50,456 nucleotides of DNA from positions 1 to 50,456 of the forward strand of contig JAHHHR010000055.1 in NCBI GenBank assembly GCA_019359245.1, read 5' to 3'. Below, piece after piece: positions 26,790 through 35,812 of this stretch. Source of the stretch: Nostoc desertorum CM1-VF14. Its GTDB lineage: Bacteria > Cyanobacteriota > Cyanobacteriia > Cyanobacteriales > Nostocaceae. The stretch's first letter is position 1, and each line of letters starts with the position of its first letter. The notes beneath the pieces are model-generated. The model saw only the letters and a program-made list of their open reading frames with translations. It made no database searches and was not told the origin of the DNA. The position numbers and the translations under genes were made by a program.

Positions 26790-27714
26790 TCATTTCACTG
26801 CAATGATAGCTACAGAGATTTCTGGTTGTTCAGTGGGAACTTGGACGGGTATAGATGAGCCTTTCAACCACAGCAGCACTGCGGGAGTGACACCCAGTAA
26901 TAAGCCTAGCAACACGGGTACAAAGAATCCAGATGTTAAGCTCATGACTGTAGCGAAACCAAAGTTACTTAAATAAACTGCTAAAGGTATATTAAGTTGC
27001 GATTGCTCCCAGTTAATTGGATTATTTCTCCACAAGAGTGCAGTCACAGTCATAAATACTGAGCTAGTACCCAGCCACCCTGCAAAGTTTTGGTAAGGCA
27101 TGCCAAAGAAGGGGCCTGGTTGTTGCCAATACCAAAAGGGCAGGGAAGTTTGACTCATTGCGGGATCGAGAACAAAATCCCAGGAGGTTAGTAACAAAGC
27201 ACCCAAAGCGGTAAGCGAAGCCATGCCGTAGGCTTATCGCACTTATTATATGACGCCACAAGTTGGGTTTTTTGTCCACTTCTAAACCTGCGCGTGCTAG
27301 TAGGTAAGAAACAAATCCCAAATAAAACCACGACAAGGGAATTGTAAATGGGACTAAACCTGCAATCTTATAACCTAAACCGCTTAGGTAACTATAATGG
27401 CCAAATGGAAAACCAGTACTGGTTCCTAGTAATTCACTTCCTAGAGAAATAAATACAGATGGCAACAGAAATGCCAAAGCGCGACCTAAACCCAAAGTCC
27501 GCATGGCATACAAGAAAACACCTACCGCGCCTAAAATCATATAAACTACACCGCCTCCTGCCATACTCCATTGCATGGCAGTTTGTCCAACTTCGGATAA
27601 GTTCAAAATTACTTGGGCATTAGGTACAACCAGTAGTATTCCTACCAATCCAAATAATGTTGACACGATATGACCAACGAGGCTTACGCGTTCAGCAATA
27701 ACAAGTTGTTTCAT
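26790..27714 (-). pseudogene. cruF: Carotenoid hydratase CruF, frameshifted by a repeat insertion
   Basis: CruF adds water at C-1' in the pathway to myxol-type carotenoids in the membranes. The first part (27714 down to about 27240) is a typical CruF start with several membrane helices: MAGGGVVYMILGAVGVFLYA, LGSELLGTSTGFPFGHYSYL, GLVPFTIPLSWFYLGFVSYL. The rest continues in another frame from about 27224: LTALGALLLTSWDFVLDPAM, FWYWQQPGPFFGMPYQNFAG. The join coincides exactly with a 30-bp palindromic repeat (27211-27240) absent from the family. Left uncorrected, translation would run into a shifted frame and stop at 27064. Both halves otherwise look intact, so the event may be recent, or a strain or sequencing artefact. 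No ribosome site is clear. Convergent with cheB. Confidence 0.85.
27211..27240. repeat. Palindromic interspersed repeat inside cruF
   Basis: Core AAGCC-atgccgta-GGCTT flanked by GC-rich arms ending in tatcgc. It lies precisely at the frame change in cruF, between HIISA and LTALGALL in the protein, and is of the same general type as repeats at 46737 and 47425. Confidence 0.75.
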
Positions 27715-27908
27715 GGTAATTCCTTAACAAGATATAACACGCGGCTACTCGGCTGCTAAAAGTTCCAAATCTTTGAGAAGATATTTAGAAAGTCATTAAA
27801 TACAATGGAGCCTCAGTTGAGATTTGCAGGGGGCAGGAGGGAGAAGAATAATTTGATTTGTGAATCCTTAGTTCTGTACCTCATTTAGTTGCAAAGTGCT
27901 GTAAATTA

Positions 27909-28118
27909 TCAAATCTTATGAGGTGAACATCTTGCTACTGCTTTACTTACTTGCTTATTATTTAAAAATTTACTAGCATTTATAAGGGGCTGGCACTTGA
28001 TTTCTAATCGGCAAAAATGACCATCAATGGTATTGAAGTCTTGTTCGTCCAAATCAGATTTTTGGAGAACTTCATCTAAGGAGGAGTTATCAGTTTTGAA
28101 GTCTTTGAATGGCATCAT
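27909..28118 (-). CDS. Small hypothetical protein
   Basis: 69 codons beginning MMPFKDFKTDNSSLDEVLQK. Acidic N-terminal half, more basic C-terminal half, two cysteines, no membrane segment. It starts 11 bases after the stop of the 89-residue gene upstream on the same strand, which argues for a shared transcript. There is no ribosome site of its own. I recognise no family; a chance ORF is possible. Confidence 0.4.
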   Translation of the reverse strand: MMPFKDFKTDNSSLDEVLQKSDLDEQDFNTIDGHFCRLEIKCQPLINASKFLNNKQVSKAVARCSPHKI

Positions 28119-28129
28119 TCACAACTAAG

Positions 28130-28399
28130 TCATTTGAGGTTGTAAAGTGCCTCGAACCTTTTAAGGGTAAGGTCGCCCTCACTAGCAATGTCTGTAAGAT
28201 GTAAATCTGCCTCGGTGAGGAGTATCATCGTTTCTGCACCAACTCTGCCAAAGTCAGGCTTTAACCCTAATGCCATCTCAATAAGATACGTCCATGTACC
28301 AGATTCAGGTGTGTAGCTGCGTACAATACCTTCTCCACCAATAAAGCTCACCCATTGAGTAGCGCGAAACTTAGGCACTTTCCTGAAGGTTGCAGTCAT
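28130..28399 (-). CDS. Small conserved hypothetical protein
   Basis: 89 residues (MTATFRKVPKFRATQWVSFI...). A GAGGAG ribosome site precedes the ATG by about 8 bases. The first two thirds (WVSFIGGEGIVRSYTPESGT, WTYLIEMALG) suggest a small beta-barrel-like fold with a glycine-rich turn; the last third is helical. It looks like a family I have seen in Nostoc genomes but have no function for. First of two closely spaced small genes. Confidence 0.65.
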   Translation of the reverse strand: MTATFRKVPKFRATQWVSFIGGEGIVRSYTPESGTWTYLIEMALGLKPDFGRVGAETMILLTEADLHLTDIASEGDLTLKRFEALYNLK

Positions 28400-28695
28400 G
28401 CGTAAAACTCCTCAATTCATAGTTGATATCTTCTGTTTTAATAGAATGAATTAAATATGTTTTGTATCTTTTTAAGTAAAGATGTTAAACATAGCCTATA
28501 ACTTTTGAATGTTTTAGATGCAGATTAAACAATTTATACGTAATTCAAACATTTATTCAAACATAATATATATAGGAATCGTATTTGATTTTTGAAATTA
28601 TCTACGTGGGCAGGGAGTGGGGAGTCTACGGTGTACACACAAGTCTGAAATAGTTTACTCCCCTGGTTTCCACGTCAGTTTTACCCCACCCTAAC

Positions 28696-28753
28696 CCTCC
28701 CCTTGTAAAGGGGAGGGAACTAGATTTCCGGCTTCCCCCCTTTATAAGGGGGG
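28696..28753. repeat. Two adjacent C/G-rich palindromes
   Basis: cctccccttgtaaaggggag and ccccccttTATaagggggg are separated by about 18 bases. This paired arrangement is a common cyanobacterial interspersed repeat, not a gene part. Confidence 0.65.
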
Positions 28754-28773
28754 ATTGAGGGGGGTAGTACTTT

Positions 28774-28983
28774 CGTTCAGAACACGAACCTCTTCGTTCA
28801 GAACACGAACCTCTTCGTTCAGAACACGAGCCTCTTCGTTCAGAACACGAGCCTCTTCGTTCAGAACATGAGCCTCTTCGTTCAGAACATGAGCCTCTTC
28901 GTTCAGAACATGAGCGTCTTCGTCCAGAACACGAGCCTTTTCGTTCAGAACACGAAGGCTTTCGTTCAGAACACAAGTTTTTT
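28774..28983. repeat. 21-bp minisatellite, ten copies
   Basis: Ten head-to-tail copies of a 21-bp unit (cgttcagaacacgaacctct plus t, with variants). Copies 1-2 are identical, 3-4 are identical and 5-6 are identical; later copies diverge. Because 21 is a multiple of 3, the minus strand stays open in more than one frame. One frame from an ATG at 28990 encodes a seven-residue repeat VLNEEAR/VLNEEVR. There is no ribosome site, and the base changes are mostly amino-acid changing, so coding is doubtful. Confidence 0.9.
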
Positions 28984-29044
28984 TTAGCATTTTTTTATTT
29001 GGAAGTCCCTAATTATGCGGACATCATAATAATTTATAAAAAAT

Positions 29045-29078
29045 TAAATCCCCAACTTCTTTGAAAAGTCGGGGATTT
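29045..29078 (-). terminator. Terminator of the CheB-CheR kinase gene
   Basis: On the minus strand, aaatccccgactt pairs with aagttggggattt (one or two mismatches) and is followed by aattttttat. It lies about 110 bases after the stop at 29187. Stem plus T run makes this the best intrinsic terminator in the window. Confidence 0.75.
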
Positions 29079-29132
29079 GGACATCGCGCATTTTCACAAA
29101 TCAAATACAGTACTTTCAATTACAAATTACGT

Positions 29133-29177
29133 AAAGCCTGCGGCATAGCTTTGCTTAGAGCGTAGCGGGGCGTAGCC
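29133..29177. repeat. Nostoc-type interspersed repeat
   Basis: GC-rich segment with agcctgcggcatagct and agcgtagcggggcgtagccc, matching the palindromic repeat style seen at 46737 and 47425. Flanked by a short taattac/gtaatta-like palindromic context. Confidence 0.55.
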
Positions 29178-29186
29178 CATTACGAA

Positions 29187-32100
29187 TTAGTAATTATCTG
29201 TGATTCGTCCACTCAAATTTGCAATCATCAATACCAATTGAGTCAGTTCAATCGGTTTAGCTATATGCATTTGGAAACCAGCATCAATCGCCCTTTGCCG
29301 CTCTTGCTCGGTGACATAGGCAGTGATTGCTGCTGCTGGAATTTGTCCCCCGGCTTCCGGCTCAAGCTCTCTAACCTGACGAATCAGGGAGATACCATCC
29401 TCCTCTGGCATCCCAATATCTGCTAGAAGCACATCGTATCTGCCAGGAGAGTCAGTTAGAGCAGCGATCGCTTCCCTTGCTGATGTAACAACCACTACTT
29501 CAGCCCCGAACTCTTCTAACATCCACTTGATTAAGTCGCGGCTATCTAGTTGATCGTCTACAGCCAAGATGCATAACCCTTCAAGGGTAGGTGGATTTTT
29601 ACCATCTAATGGATCTGGAGTCTCTGATAAAAGGCTCGGTTCTAAATAAGTTGGCGGTGTAATCTCTGGCGGTATTGAGCGCAGAGGCAGCCTGATGGCG
29701 ATCGTGGTTCCTTTTCCTTCGCCTAGACTTTGTGCTTGAATTGTTCCCCCGTGAAGTTCTACAATATGACGGGCGATTGACAAGCCCAATCCAAGTCCTG
29801 GACTCGTTTTGCTGGTGCTGGAATTTCCTTGGCGGAAGCGATCAAAAATATATGGCAGCAAGTCTGCTGTGATGCCAATTCCGGTGTCGCTGACTTGAAT
29901 TTGGGCGTGAGTATCAAGGGCTTCGAGTATGATTCCCACTCGCCCATCGGCTGGAGTGAACTTAATCGCGTTAGAAAGTAAATTCCACATAACTTGCTGT
30001 AAGCGATCAAAATCTCCGACAACTGTCGCCGAGTTCAACTGTGAAACAATTTGAATGCTTTTCGCCTCTGCGGAAAATTCTATGGACTTAATAGCGGCAT
30101 CCACTACTGAAACTAGATCGATTAGACGAGTGTTTAAATGAAGCTTTCCACTCGTAATCCGTGCGATATCCAGCAAATCATCGATTAATTTAGATTGCAC
30201 TTTAGCACTCCGCTCTACCACTGACCAGGCACGAGCGACTCCTGAAGAATCTAAATTGCGGGTGCGGAAAAGTTGCGCCCAGCCCAGTATACTATTAAGC
30301 GGGTTACGAAGTTCATGGGAGAGATTCGACAGGAATTCGTCTTTAGCTCGGTTGGCGATTTGGGCCTCTTGACGGGCTGACTGCTCCTGTGCCAATAGAT
30401 TAGATCGCTCTAACTCAAACTGCTTGCGATCGCTAATATCTTCAATCGCCAGCAAAATCCTTTGGGCTTCTCCCTGTTGAATAATTTTCCAACCATTGAG
30501 CAGCATGGTTTTCTGCCCAATGTGCTCAAAACAATGCTCTATTTCTAAGTTTTGAATACTGGTATCATTAACCAGAATGTCTTCTAGGAGCTGTTGTAGT
30601 CCAGGTATATTCCACTGACCATTCCCTAGTTCAAAAATCAGAGATTGCGTTGTCTGTGATGGTGAAACCTGAAATGTTTCATAAAACGAGCGATTGGCTT
30701 TGTTCACCCGTAAATCAGAATCAAGCACGATTAACGGCACTTGTACCGTCTCCACAATCGCTTCAGCGTAATTCCGGGCTTGTTCTAAGGTTGCGGCACT
30801 GCGTTTAAGACCATCAATATCTATTAACACCAACACTACACCATCAATCTGGTTTTCTGTGGTGCGATAAGGACGGATGCGGAGATTATACCAATATCCC
30901 CCAAAGGTTTGGACTTCTAATTCTTTGATGCTGAGTGTGTCAAGTACTTCCAAAATTAGAGGTTCTAAATCAGGAATATTCAGATTGGCTCTGATATCGC
31001 TCAAAGGTCGTCCTGCATCGGTGGGAATTAAATTGAAAAGCCGTTGCGCCATTGGCGTAAAACGTCGAACCCGTAAGTCCAAAGTCAATATCAAAATGGG
31101 AATATTGATACTAGCAAGCAAATTCGTCAGATCGTTGTTAACTTGGTGTAATTCCAGATTTCGAGAGCGAAGTTCTTCATTAGTTGTGTTGAGTTCTTCG
31201 TTGGTTGCCTGAATCTCTTCTTTAGCAGTTTCTAGCTCCTCATTGGTGCTTTGCAACTCTTCATTGCTGGAGAGGATTTCTTCATTAGCAACTTTCAGGT
31301 CTTGATTGATGTGTTCTTGCTCTTGGATCACCGCTTGCAGATATTCTTGAGCCGCGGCCCTCTCTTGGTTGGCGTTTGCGAGTTCAAGCCTTAGCCGAAT
31401 AATTTCTCGCTCTAGGTATAGCTGCTCTTGGTTCTCAGGATTTACCGGGTTGGAGTTGTTAACTACGGGTGGGGCTTCTTCAAATAAAATTAGAAAGCAG
31501 AATTCTTCGTTAGCCACAAAATTGAATGGAATCACCTCAAGATTGACGATTCTTGAAAGATCGCCTTCTTCAATTCGTAACCCTTGCTTTTTAACTAGAT
31601 TTTTTTCCCGTTGTGCCTGATAAATTGCGGCGCGTAGCTCTACTAGCAAGCCTTGGCGCACCATTTTAAATAAGTTGAGACTCGCTTTCCCAGGTACAAG
31701 TTTTAGGTAGAGATCGATTTCTCCCCGAAATTGCAGCACTTCCATCTTGTTGTTGATTACTACACCCACTGGGGCATAGCGATTCAAGATCAGTTGATCG
31801 GTTTTTCTATCTAAATCAAACTCCTTTGATGGATTCTCATCGGTCGGCTTAGGTGACTCTACTTTTGCTACTGTATAATTGCTGCTAACGAACGAAAGAA
31901 TTGGACGATTTGCAGTTAGTTTTTTGGCATAAATTTTATACTTTTTGTCAATCAGAGTAAACAACTCCGAATATTTACCTGTGCTTTCTGAAGTCCCTAG
32001 CAGCAGAAAGCCTGTCGGGTTGAGACTGTAATGAAAGACGGGCAGTATCCGTTTTTGCAACGTTTCGTCTAAATAAATCAGTACATTCCGACAGCTAACT

Positions 32101-33416
32101 AAATCTAAGTTAGAAAAAGGGGGGTCGCTACCCAAGTCTTGTCGGGCAAACACACACAGTTCGCGGATAGCTTTACTAATCTGATATCCACCGCCCTCAA
32201 TGGCATTAAAGAATCTGCGACGGCGCTCTGGTGAAACCTCCGCCATTTGATCCTCTAAATAAATGCCGGCTCTTGCTTTCTCAATCGCTAGCTCACTGAT
32301 ATCTGTGGCAAAAATCTGGAGCGACGGTGGGCTTACTTTATCTGACAAAAACTCCAGCAAACAGATGGCGATGGAATACACTTCTTCGCCTGTGGAACAT
32401 CCCGCCACCCAAATCCGAATCGGCAACTCTAATGATTTGTTTTTCGTGATGATAGGAAAGACTCGCTCTTTCAACACTTCAAATGCTTCAAAGTCACGGA
32501 AAAAATAGGTGACGTGGATCAAAATTTCTTCATAGAGCGCCTTGACTTCACCCGGATTATTTTGCAAATACTTGGCATAATCCTCTAACTTATCTAATTT
32601 ATACAACAGCATTCGGCGCTGCATTCGGCGAGCGAGCGTATTAGGCTTGTAGTGGCTGAAGTCAACGCCAGTTTGCGATCGCAACAACACAAAAATAGTC
32701 GTTAGGGCATCTGCCACTTCGGGCAATTTATCAACCGCGATCAGTGGCTGTGAGTTAGAAATAATAGGATTGCGACTGAGGCTTACCAGTTCCTCGGCAA
32801 TTTTTTGAGGCGGCAGAATAAAATCAACATTCCCTGTGGCAACAGCAGTATTGGGCATACTATCGAATTTTGCCGTGTCTTCACACTGAGCAAAAGTCAC
32901 GCCTCCAGCTGCCTTGATTGCCTTCAGTCCCAGTGAACCGTCTCCATCCGATCCAGATAAAACCACTGCGATCGATTTGTGCCCTCGATCTGCTGCCAAT
33001 GAAGTAAAGAACGCATCAGCAGGCATATATTTACCCTTAACTTTCTCTCGCGGCGTGAGTTGCAACACCCCACCAGACAACATCATCTTAGTGTTAGGGG
33101 GAATAATGTAGACCTTGTTAGGTTCTACAGTCATGCCGTCTTGCACTTCACTGACAGGCATTTGAGTTGTTCTTGCCAAAATCTCGCTCAACAGACTCTT
33201 GTGGTTAGGGTCTAAGTGTTGAACCAGCACAAATGCCATCCCTGTATCGGTAAGCAAATATTGGAGCAACTCTGTAAACGCCTCTAATCCACCCGCAGAG
33301 GCGGCGATACCAACAATGGGAAATAAAGCATCTGCAATATCTTGCTGCTCTACGTCGAACGCTTCATTAGCGGTAGATTCAGATACAGGTTGCTCAGAGG
33401 CTTGATCGGATGTCAT
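29187..33416 (-). CDS. CheB-CheR-PAS-histidine kinase-receiver fusion
   Basis: 1409 residues. N-terminal CheB esterase with catalytic Ser40 (GIAASAGGLEA), VQHLDP and GSDGDGSLG. CheR methyltransferase at about 235-500 with RRMQRRMLLYKL, the SAM loop IWVAGCSTGEEVYSIA, FATDISELAIEKAR and SCRNVLIYL. A coiled coil at about 660-770 is rich in NEELQSTNEELETAKEE-type repeats. Two PAS-like regions follow (LLASINIPILILTLDLRVRR, then VQVPLIVLDSDLRV). HisKA carries phospho-acceptor His1034 (NLSHELRNPLNSILGW), then HATPase_c with GLGLGLSIARHIVELHGG, and a receiver with Asp1333 (LLADIGMPEEDG). All catalytic residues look intact. It couples methylation-type chemistry to a phosphorelay; the methylated target is unknown. 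Its leader region and terminator make it monocistronic. Confidence 0.93.
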   Translation of the reverse strand: MTSDQASEQPVSESTANEAFDVEQQDIADALFPIVGIAASAGGLEAFTELLQYLLTDTGMAFVLVQHLDPNHKSLLSEILARTTQMPVSEVQDGMTVEPNKVYIIPPNTKMMLSGGVLQLTPREKVKGKYMPADAFFTSLAADRGHKSIAVVLSGSDGDGSLGLKAIKAAGGVTFAQCEDTAKFDSMPNTAVATGNVDFILPPQKIAEELVSLSRNPIISNSQPLIAVDKLPEVADALTTIFVLLRSQTGVDFSHYKPNTLARRMQRRMLLYKLDKLEDYAKYLQNNPGEVKALYEEILIHVTYFFRDFEAFEVLKERVFPIITKNKSLELPIRIWVAGCSTGEEVYSIAICLLEFLSDKVSPPSLQIFATDISELAIEKARAGIYLEDQMAEVSPERRRRFFNAIEGGGYQISKAIRELCVFARQDLGSDPPFSNLDLVSCRNVLIYLDETLQKRILPVFHYSLNPTGFLLLGTSESTGKYSELFTLIDKKYKIYAKKLTANRPILSFVSSNYTVAKVESPKPTDENPSKEFDLDRKTDQLILNRYAPVGVVINNKMEVLQFRGEIDLYLKLVPGKASLNLFKMVRQGLLVELRAAIYQAQREKNLVKKQGLRIEEGDLSRIVNLEVIPFNFVANEEFCFLILFEEAPPVVNNSNPVNPENQEQLYLEREIIRLRLELANANQERAAAQEYLQAVIQEQEHINQDLKVANEEILSSNEELQSTNEELETAKEEIQATNEELNTTNEELRSRNLELHQVNNDLTNLLASINIPILILTLDLRVRRFTPMAQRLFNLIPTDAGRPLSDIRANLNIPDLEPLILEVLDTLSIKELEVQTFGGYWYNLRIRPYRTTENQIDGVVLVLIDIDGLKRSAATLEQARNYAEAIVETVQVPLIVLDSDLRVNKANRSFYETFQVSPSQTTQSLIFELGNGQWNIPGLQQLLEDILVNDTSIQNLEIEHCFEHIGQKTMLLNGWKIIQQGEAQRILLAIEDISDRKQFELERSNLLAQEQSARQEAQIANRAKDEFLSNLSHELRNPLNSILGWAQLFRTRNLDSSGVARAWSVVERSAKVQSKLIDDLLDIARITSGKLHLNTRLIDLVSVVDAAIKSIEFSAEAKSIQIVSQLNSATVVGDFDRLQQVMWNLLSNAIKFTPADGRVGIILEALDTHAQIQVSDTGIGITADLLPYIFDRFRQGNSSTSKTSPGLGLGLSIARHIVELHGGTIQAQSLGEGKGTTIAIRLPLRSIPPEITPPTYLEPSLLSETPDPLDGKNPPTLEGLCILAVDDQLDSRDLIKWMLEEFGAEVVVVTSAREAIAALTDSPGRYDVLLADIGMPEEDGISLIRQVRELEPEAGGQIPAAAITAYVTEQERQRAIDAGFQMHIAKPIELTQLVLMIANLSGRITDNY

Positions 33417-34094
33417 AGGATAAATAGCATTGCAATGGTTTGGCAGAACAGATTTATATTTTAGGTCAGTTTACTTACAAGGGATGTACGCTCTCTTAAA
33501 TACCATACTGTTATGGTCCAACTTATTGAATCAGCAACGATTTGCACATTCATGGGTCAATAAATACCTTTGGTCGGTTTGAGATTTTCAATTTCCTGAT
33601 TCTATTTCTAACATTATGATGGCAAGCTCAATAAATGCTTTATTGCATCTACTAGTCTTTTCAAAGCTAGCACTATTTATTGCCTAACTCTTACTAGTTC
33701 AAGCCAATGGTGGTAAAAAGTGCTGTGACTCAAACAAGCTGAACCGGAACAATTTTAAATATTTATTATAAAAATCACACAAATCATACGTTAATCAAAC
33801 GTTTGCTAAAACATGATCTCTAACAGTCAAGTGCCATACTAAATTCTGTGTTGTATCTGATTACATATTAGTTTACTGGTAAGAATTCAGCACTCAGTCC
33901 TTCTGAAGCCAGCTTTTAGAAGGAAACTAGCATATTTTATTACATTTACTTACAAATTTTTTGCTAATTCTTCAAGTATTCTGACGAATGTATTCTTACG
34001 CTTACTGAATCATTCAAGTGATTAGCTCCAACTTTTGATTCAATTACTCAGTTATTTAGTTCACTTGTATCTCATTACAGCTTTTCAAATAATT
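33417..34094. other. Divergent intergenic region
   Basis: About 680 AT-rich bases between two divergent signalling genes. I see no gene, repeat family or strong hairpin. It should contain both promoters. Confidence 0.5.
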
Positions 34095-34568
34095 ATGAAC
34101 AATAGTTGTTTCTCAAACAATCCTGATAATGAAGATTTGGAAGATAACATAATAGACTTAGATATTTTTAAAGGGTTGACAATTCTGGCTGTGGATAACG
34201 ATTCTAGCATCCTGTTTTTAATTACCGAGATTTTTGAAACCTATGGAGTTAAAGTGATAACAGCAGATAACGCTTTAAAAGCATTTGAAGTCATTGAACA
34301 ACATAAGCTGGATCTCTTAATTAGCGATATTACTATGCCAGGAGAATCCGGCCATTGGTTGATACGCAAAGTTAGAACACTCACGTCTTTAACAACAAGA
34401 GAAATTCCAGCAATTGCTTTTACTGGCAATACTGAAGCTAAAGCAGATAAGGAGGCTATTGCCTCTGGTTTCCAAACTTTTATCCAAAAACCTTGGATAA
34501 ATGAATTAGTAATAGAAACAACAAAACTGCTTAAACATTATACTAAAATATCGTATCCTGGAATTTAA
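34095..34568 (+). CDS. Single-domain response regulator
   Basis: 157 residues from the ATG at 34095 (MNNSCFSNNPDNEDLEDNII); a start at 34035 would add a hydrophobic and unlikely 20 residues. The receiver has the acidic pair in LAVDNDSS, phospho-acceptor Asp78 (LLISDITMPGESG), the conserved Thr in AFTGN and Lys in FIQKPW. There is no output domain, so it works by protein contact or as a phosphate shuttle. It is divergent from the CheB-CheR hybrid kinase, whose own receiver is similar in type (IPAIAFTG versus IPAAAITAY), so the two may form a pathway. Inference only. Confidence 0.85.
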   Translation: MNNSCFSNNPDNEDLEDNIIDLDIFKGLTILAVDNDSSILFLITEIFETYGVKVITADNALKAFEVIEQHKLDLLISDITMPGESGHWLIRKVRTLTSLTTREIPAIAFTGNTEAKADKEAIASGFQTFIQKPWINELVIETTKLLKHYTKISYPGI

Positions 34569-34583
34569 TAACAACGTGAACTA

Positions 34584-34605
34584 CCCCACCGCATGGCGGA
34601 TGGGG
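34584..34605. repeat. Palindrome resembling an IS end
   Basis: CCCCACCGC-atg-GCGGATGGGG, preceded by gtgaacta. This arrangement reminds me of the hairpin ends left by IS200/IS605-type elements in Nostoc-like genomes. Only the hairpin is present, so the attribution is tentative. Confidence 0.4.
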
Positions 34606-34639
34606 CTTCCAAATTCATTGGGAGTAGCTTTAAATACGC

Positions 34640-34739
34640 TATAAATTGACGACCACAGCTTACACAAATGTGATGCAAGTTTACCTCTTCGTTTGCCATT
34701 TTTTCTTAACTCCGTAGACTTACAGTATGGACAATGCAC
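34640..34739 (-). pseudogene. Fragment of an IS1-type transposase (InsA zinc finger)
   Basis: From a GTG at 34739 the minus strand reads VHCPYCKSTELRKNGKRRGK, then after a one-base frame change LHHICVSCGRQFI. The pattern CPxC...RNGxxRGK..yxCxxCGRQF is the N-terminal zinc finger of IS1-family transposase protein InsA. Nothing of the catalytic DDE part follows. Short and frameshifted, so inactive. Confidence 0.7.
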
Positions 34740-34917
34740 AGTACTAAACCCTAATTCATCCCATTATTATGCAACGCACTTTAGAGCAATTGGTCAAAAA
34801 AAGGAGGTAATAGAGTGTTATTGCCTATATAGTAAAGCGGATTATTAAGCTTGTTAAAAGAGTTTCAACTTATCTAGCACAAAATGGTATACCGAGCCAC
34901 CAATGAGCGTATAAAGG

Positions 34918-34953
34918 AAAATCCCTCTCAGGCGTGGATAGGGAGGGATTTTT
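34918..34953. terminator. Hairpin with T run, end of the EF-hand gene
   Basis: aaatccctc pairs with gagggattt, with TTTTT on the plus side and TTTTCC on the minus side. It lies about 30 bases beyond the stop of the minus-strand EF-hand gene and probably acts on that gene; it could work in both directions. Confidence 0.6.
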
Positions 34954-34980
34954 GGGTATTGGGTATTAGGGATTGGGTTG

Positions 34981-35214
34981 CTAGTTTAAATTATTTGCTT
35001 TCTCAACTGCTGCCTTTAACTCTTCAAAAGTAATACTGCCGTCTTTGTCTGAATCATAATTTACTAGCAATTCTTGAGGAGTAGTGGTATTTGTTTCTGA
35101 TGAAATGATTGCACTTAAGCCAGGGCTTAAAAAAAGATCATGAATGGATATTTTGCCATCTTGATCGTTATCTAAGGTATTAAAAAGAGATTGAAGTTCT
35201 TGCTCGGTTGCCAT
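34981..35214 (-). CDS. cse: Two-EF-hand calcium-binding protein, CSE-like
   Basis: 77 residues, acidic, soluble. Two EF-hand loops are visible: DNDQDGKISIHD (residues about 15-26), where the twelfth position is Asp rather than Glu, and DSDKDGSITFEE (about 54-65), canonical. Length and layout match the cyanobacterial calcium sensor EF-hand protein (CSE, Asr1131 in Nostoc PCC 7120), a regulator reported to respond to calcium in filamentous strains. No signal peptide, so cytoplasmic. Monocistronic with its own terminator. The assignment to CSE rests on size and motif spacing from memory. Confidence 0.8.
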   Translation of the reverse strand: MATEQELQSLFNTLDNDQDGKISIHDLFLSPGLSAIISSETNTTTPQELLVNYDSDKDGSITFEELKAAVEKANNLN

Positions 35215-35812
35215 AAGTTTCTATCTAAATTAGTTTTTCAACTTAATATCTCATTAATTTCTGATTAATCTTTCACAATTAAATAAACTTCTATCTTTAG
35301 ACGTAGAAACGGCTCTCGCTGGGGCTTAGATCGGGTGTACGCTGTAAATAGGTAAGTAGGTCGGTGTGAATTTTATCATCAGGTTTAGGCAGGAGGGAAG
35401 AGGGTTTTAGTTTACTTAAATTTTATTAACATAGTTTGGCTTTTTCCAGATGCTTTACTTAGGTTACAGGGTTTACAGTCTGACGATGAAAATAAATCGA
35501 CATGAACACGCCTTCTTTCTAACGGAGTCAGATATACAGCTAATCTTCAGTCATGGCTTAGACAATGACCGCGATGCTTATATTTCCCTCAATACCTAGA
35601 ACGTCTTTATATATAATTGCTTCCTACCCTCAGCTCAGTAAGCATTAGGATAGAGAGCGATCGCGAAAATATGAGAAATCCCCATTTTTTTCTGAGGTTT
35701 AAACAATTTGTCTAACTTATATTTTCGCTCAAAGTTAATTCATTTAAGTCGTGCTAACGAGTTGCATTCGGGTCATGGTATGCAGTAGGTTCAGAGCGCT
35801 TACCTTTAGCTT
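35215..35812. other. Intergenic region between EF-hand gene and MBOAT gene
   Basis: About 600 bases, no recognisable gene or strong repeat, one HIP1 site near 35659. It separates divergent genes and should hold both promoters. I looked here for the missing N-terminal helix of the MBOAT protein in all three plus frames and did not find it. Confidence 0.45.

Larger units (their letters stand above)
28400..29186. other. Repeat-rich intergenic region
   Basis: No convincing gene. In order it holds AT-rich leader sequence, G-rich fragments near 28610, a pair of palindromes (28696-28753), a 21-bp minisatellite (28774-28983), a terminator (29045-29078) and an interspersed repeat (29133-29177). Each is listed separately. 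Confidence 0.6.
34569..34980. other. Intergenic region with mobile-element debris
   Basis: It holds a palindrome, an IS1-type transposase relic and a terminator, each listed separately. A tiny open frame near 34771 (MQRTLEQLVKKRR) is too short to support. Confidence 0.5.

Noticed and set aside
28626..28976. Arg/Ser/Cys-rich reading frame (CSERRGS repeats) across the minisatellite
   Set aside because: It is a second open frame over the same 21-bp repeat; both stay open only because the unit has no stop and is a multiple of three. No ribosome site, and it runs through a palindromic intergenic repeat.
28774..28983. CRISPR array
   Set aside because: Units are contiguous 21-bp copies without unique spacers, and no cas genes are nearby.
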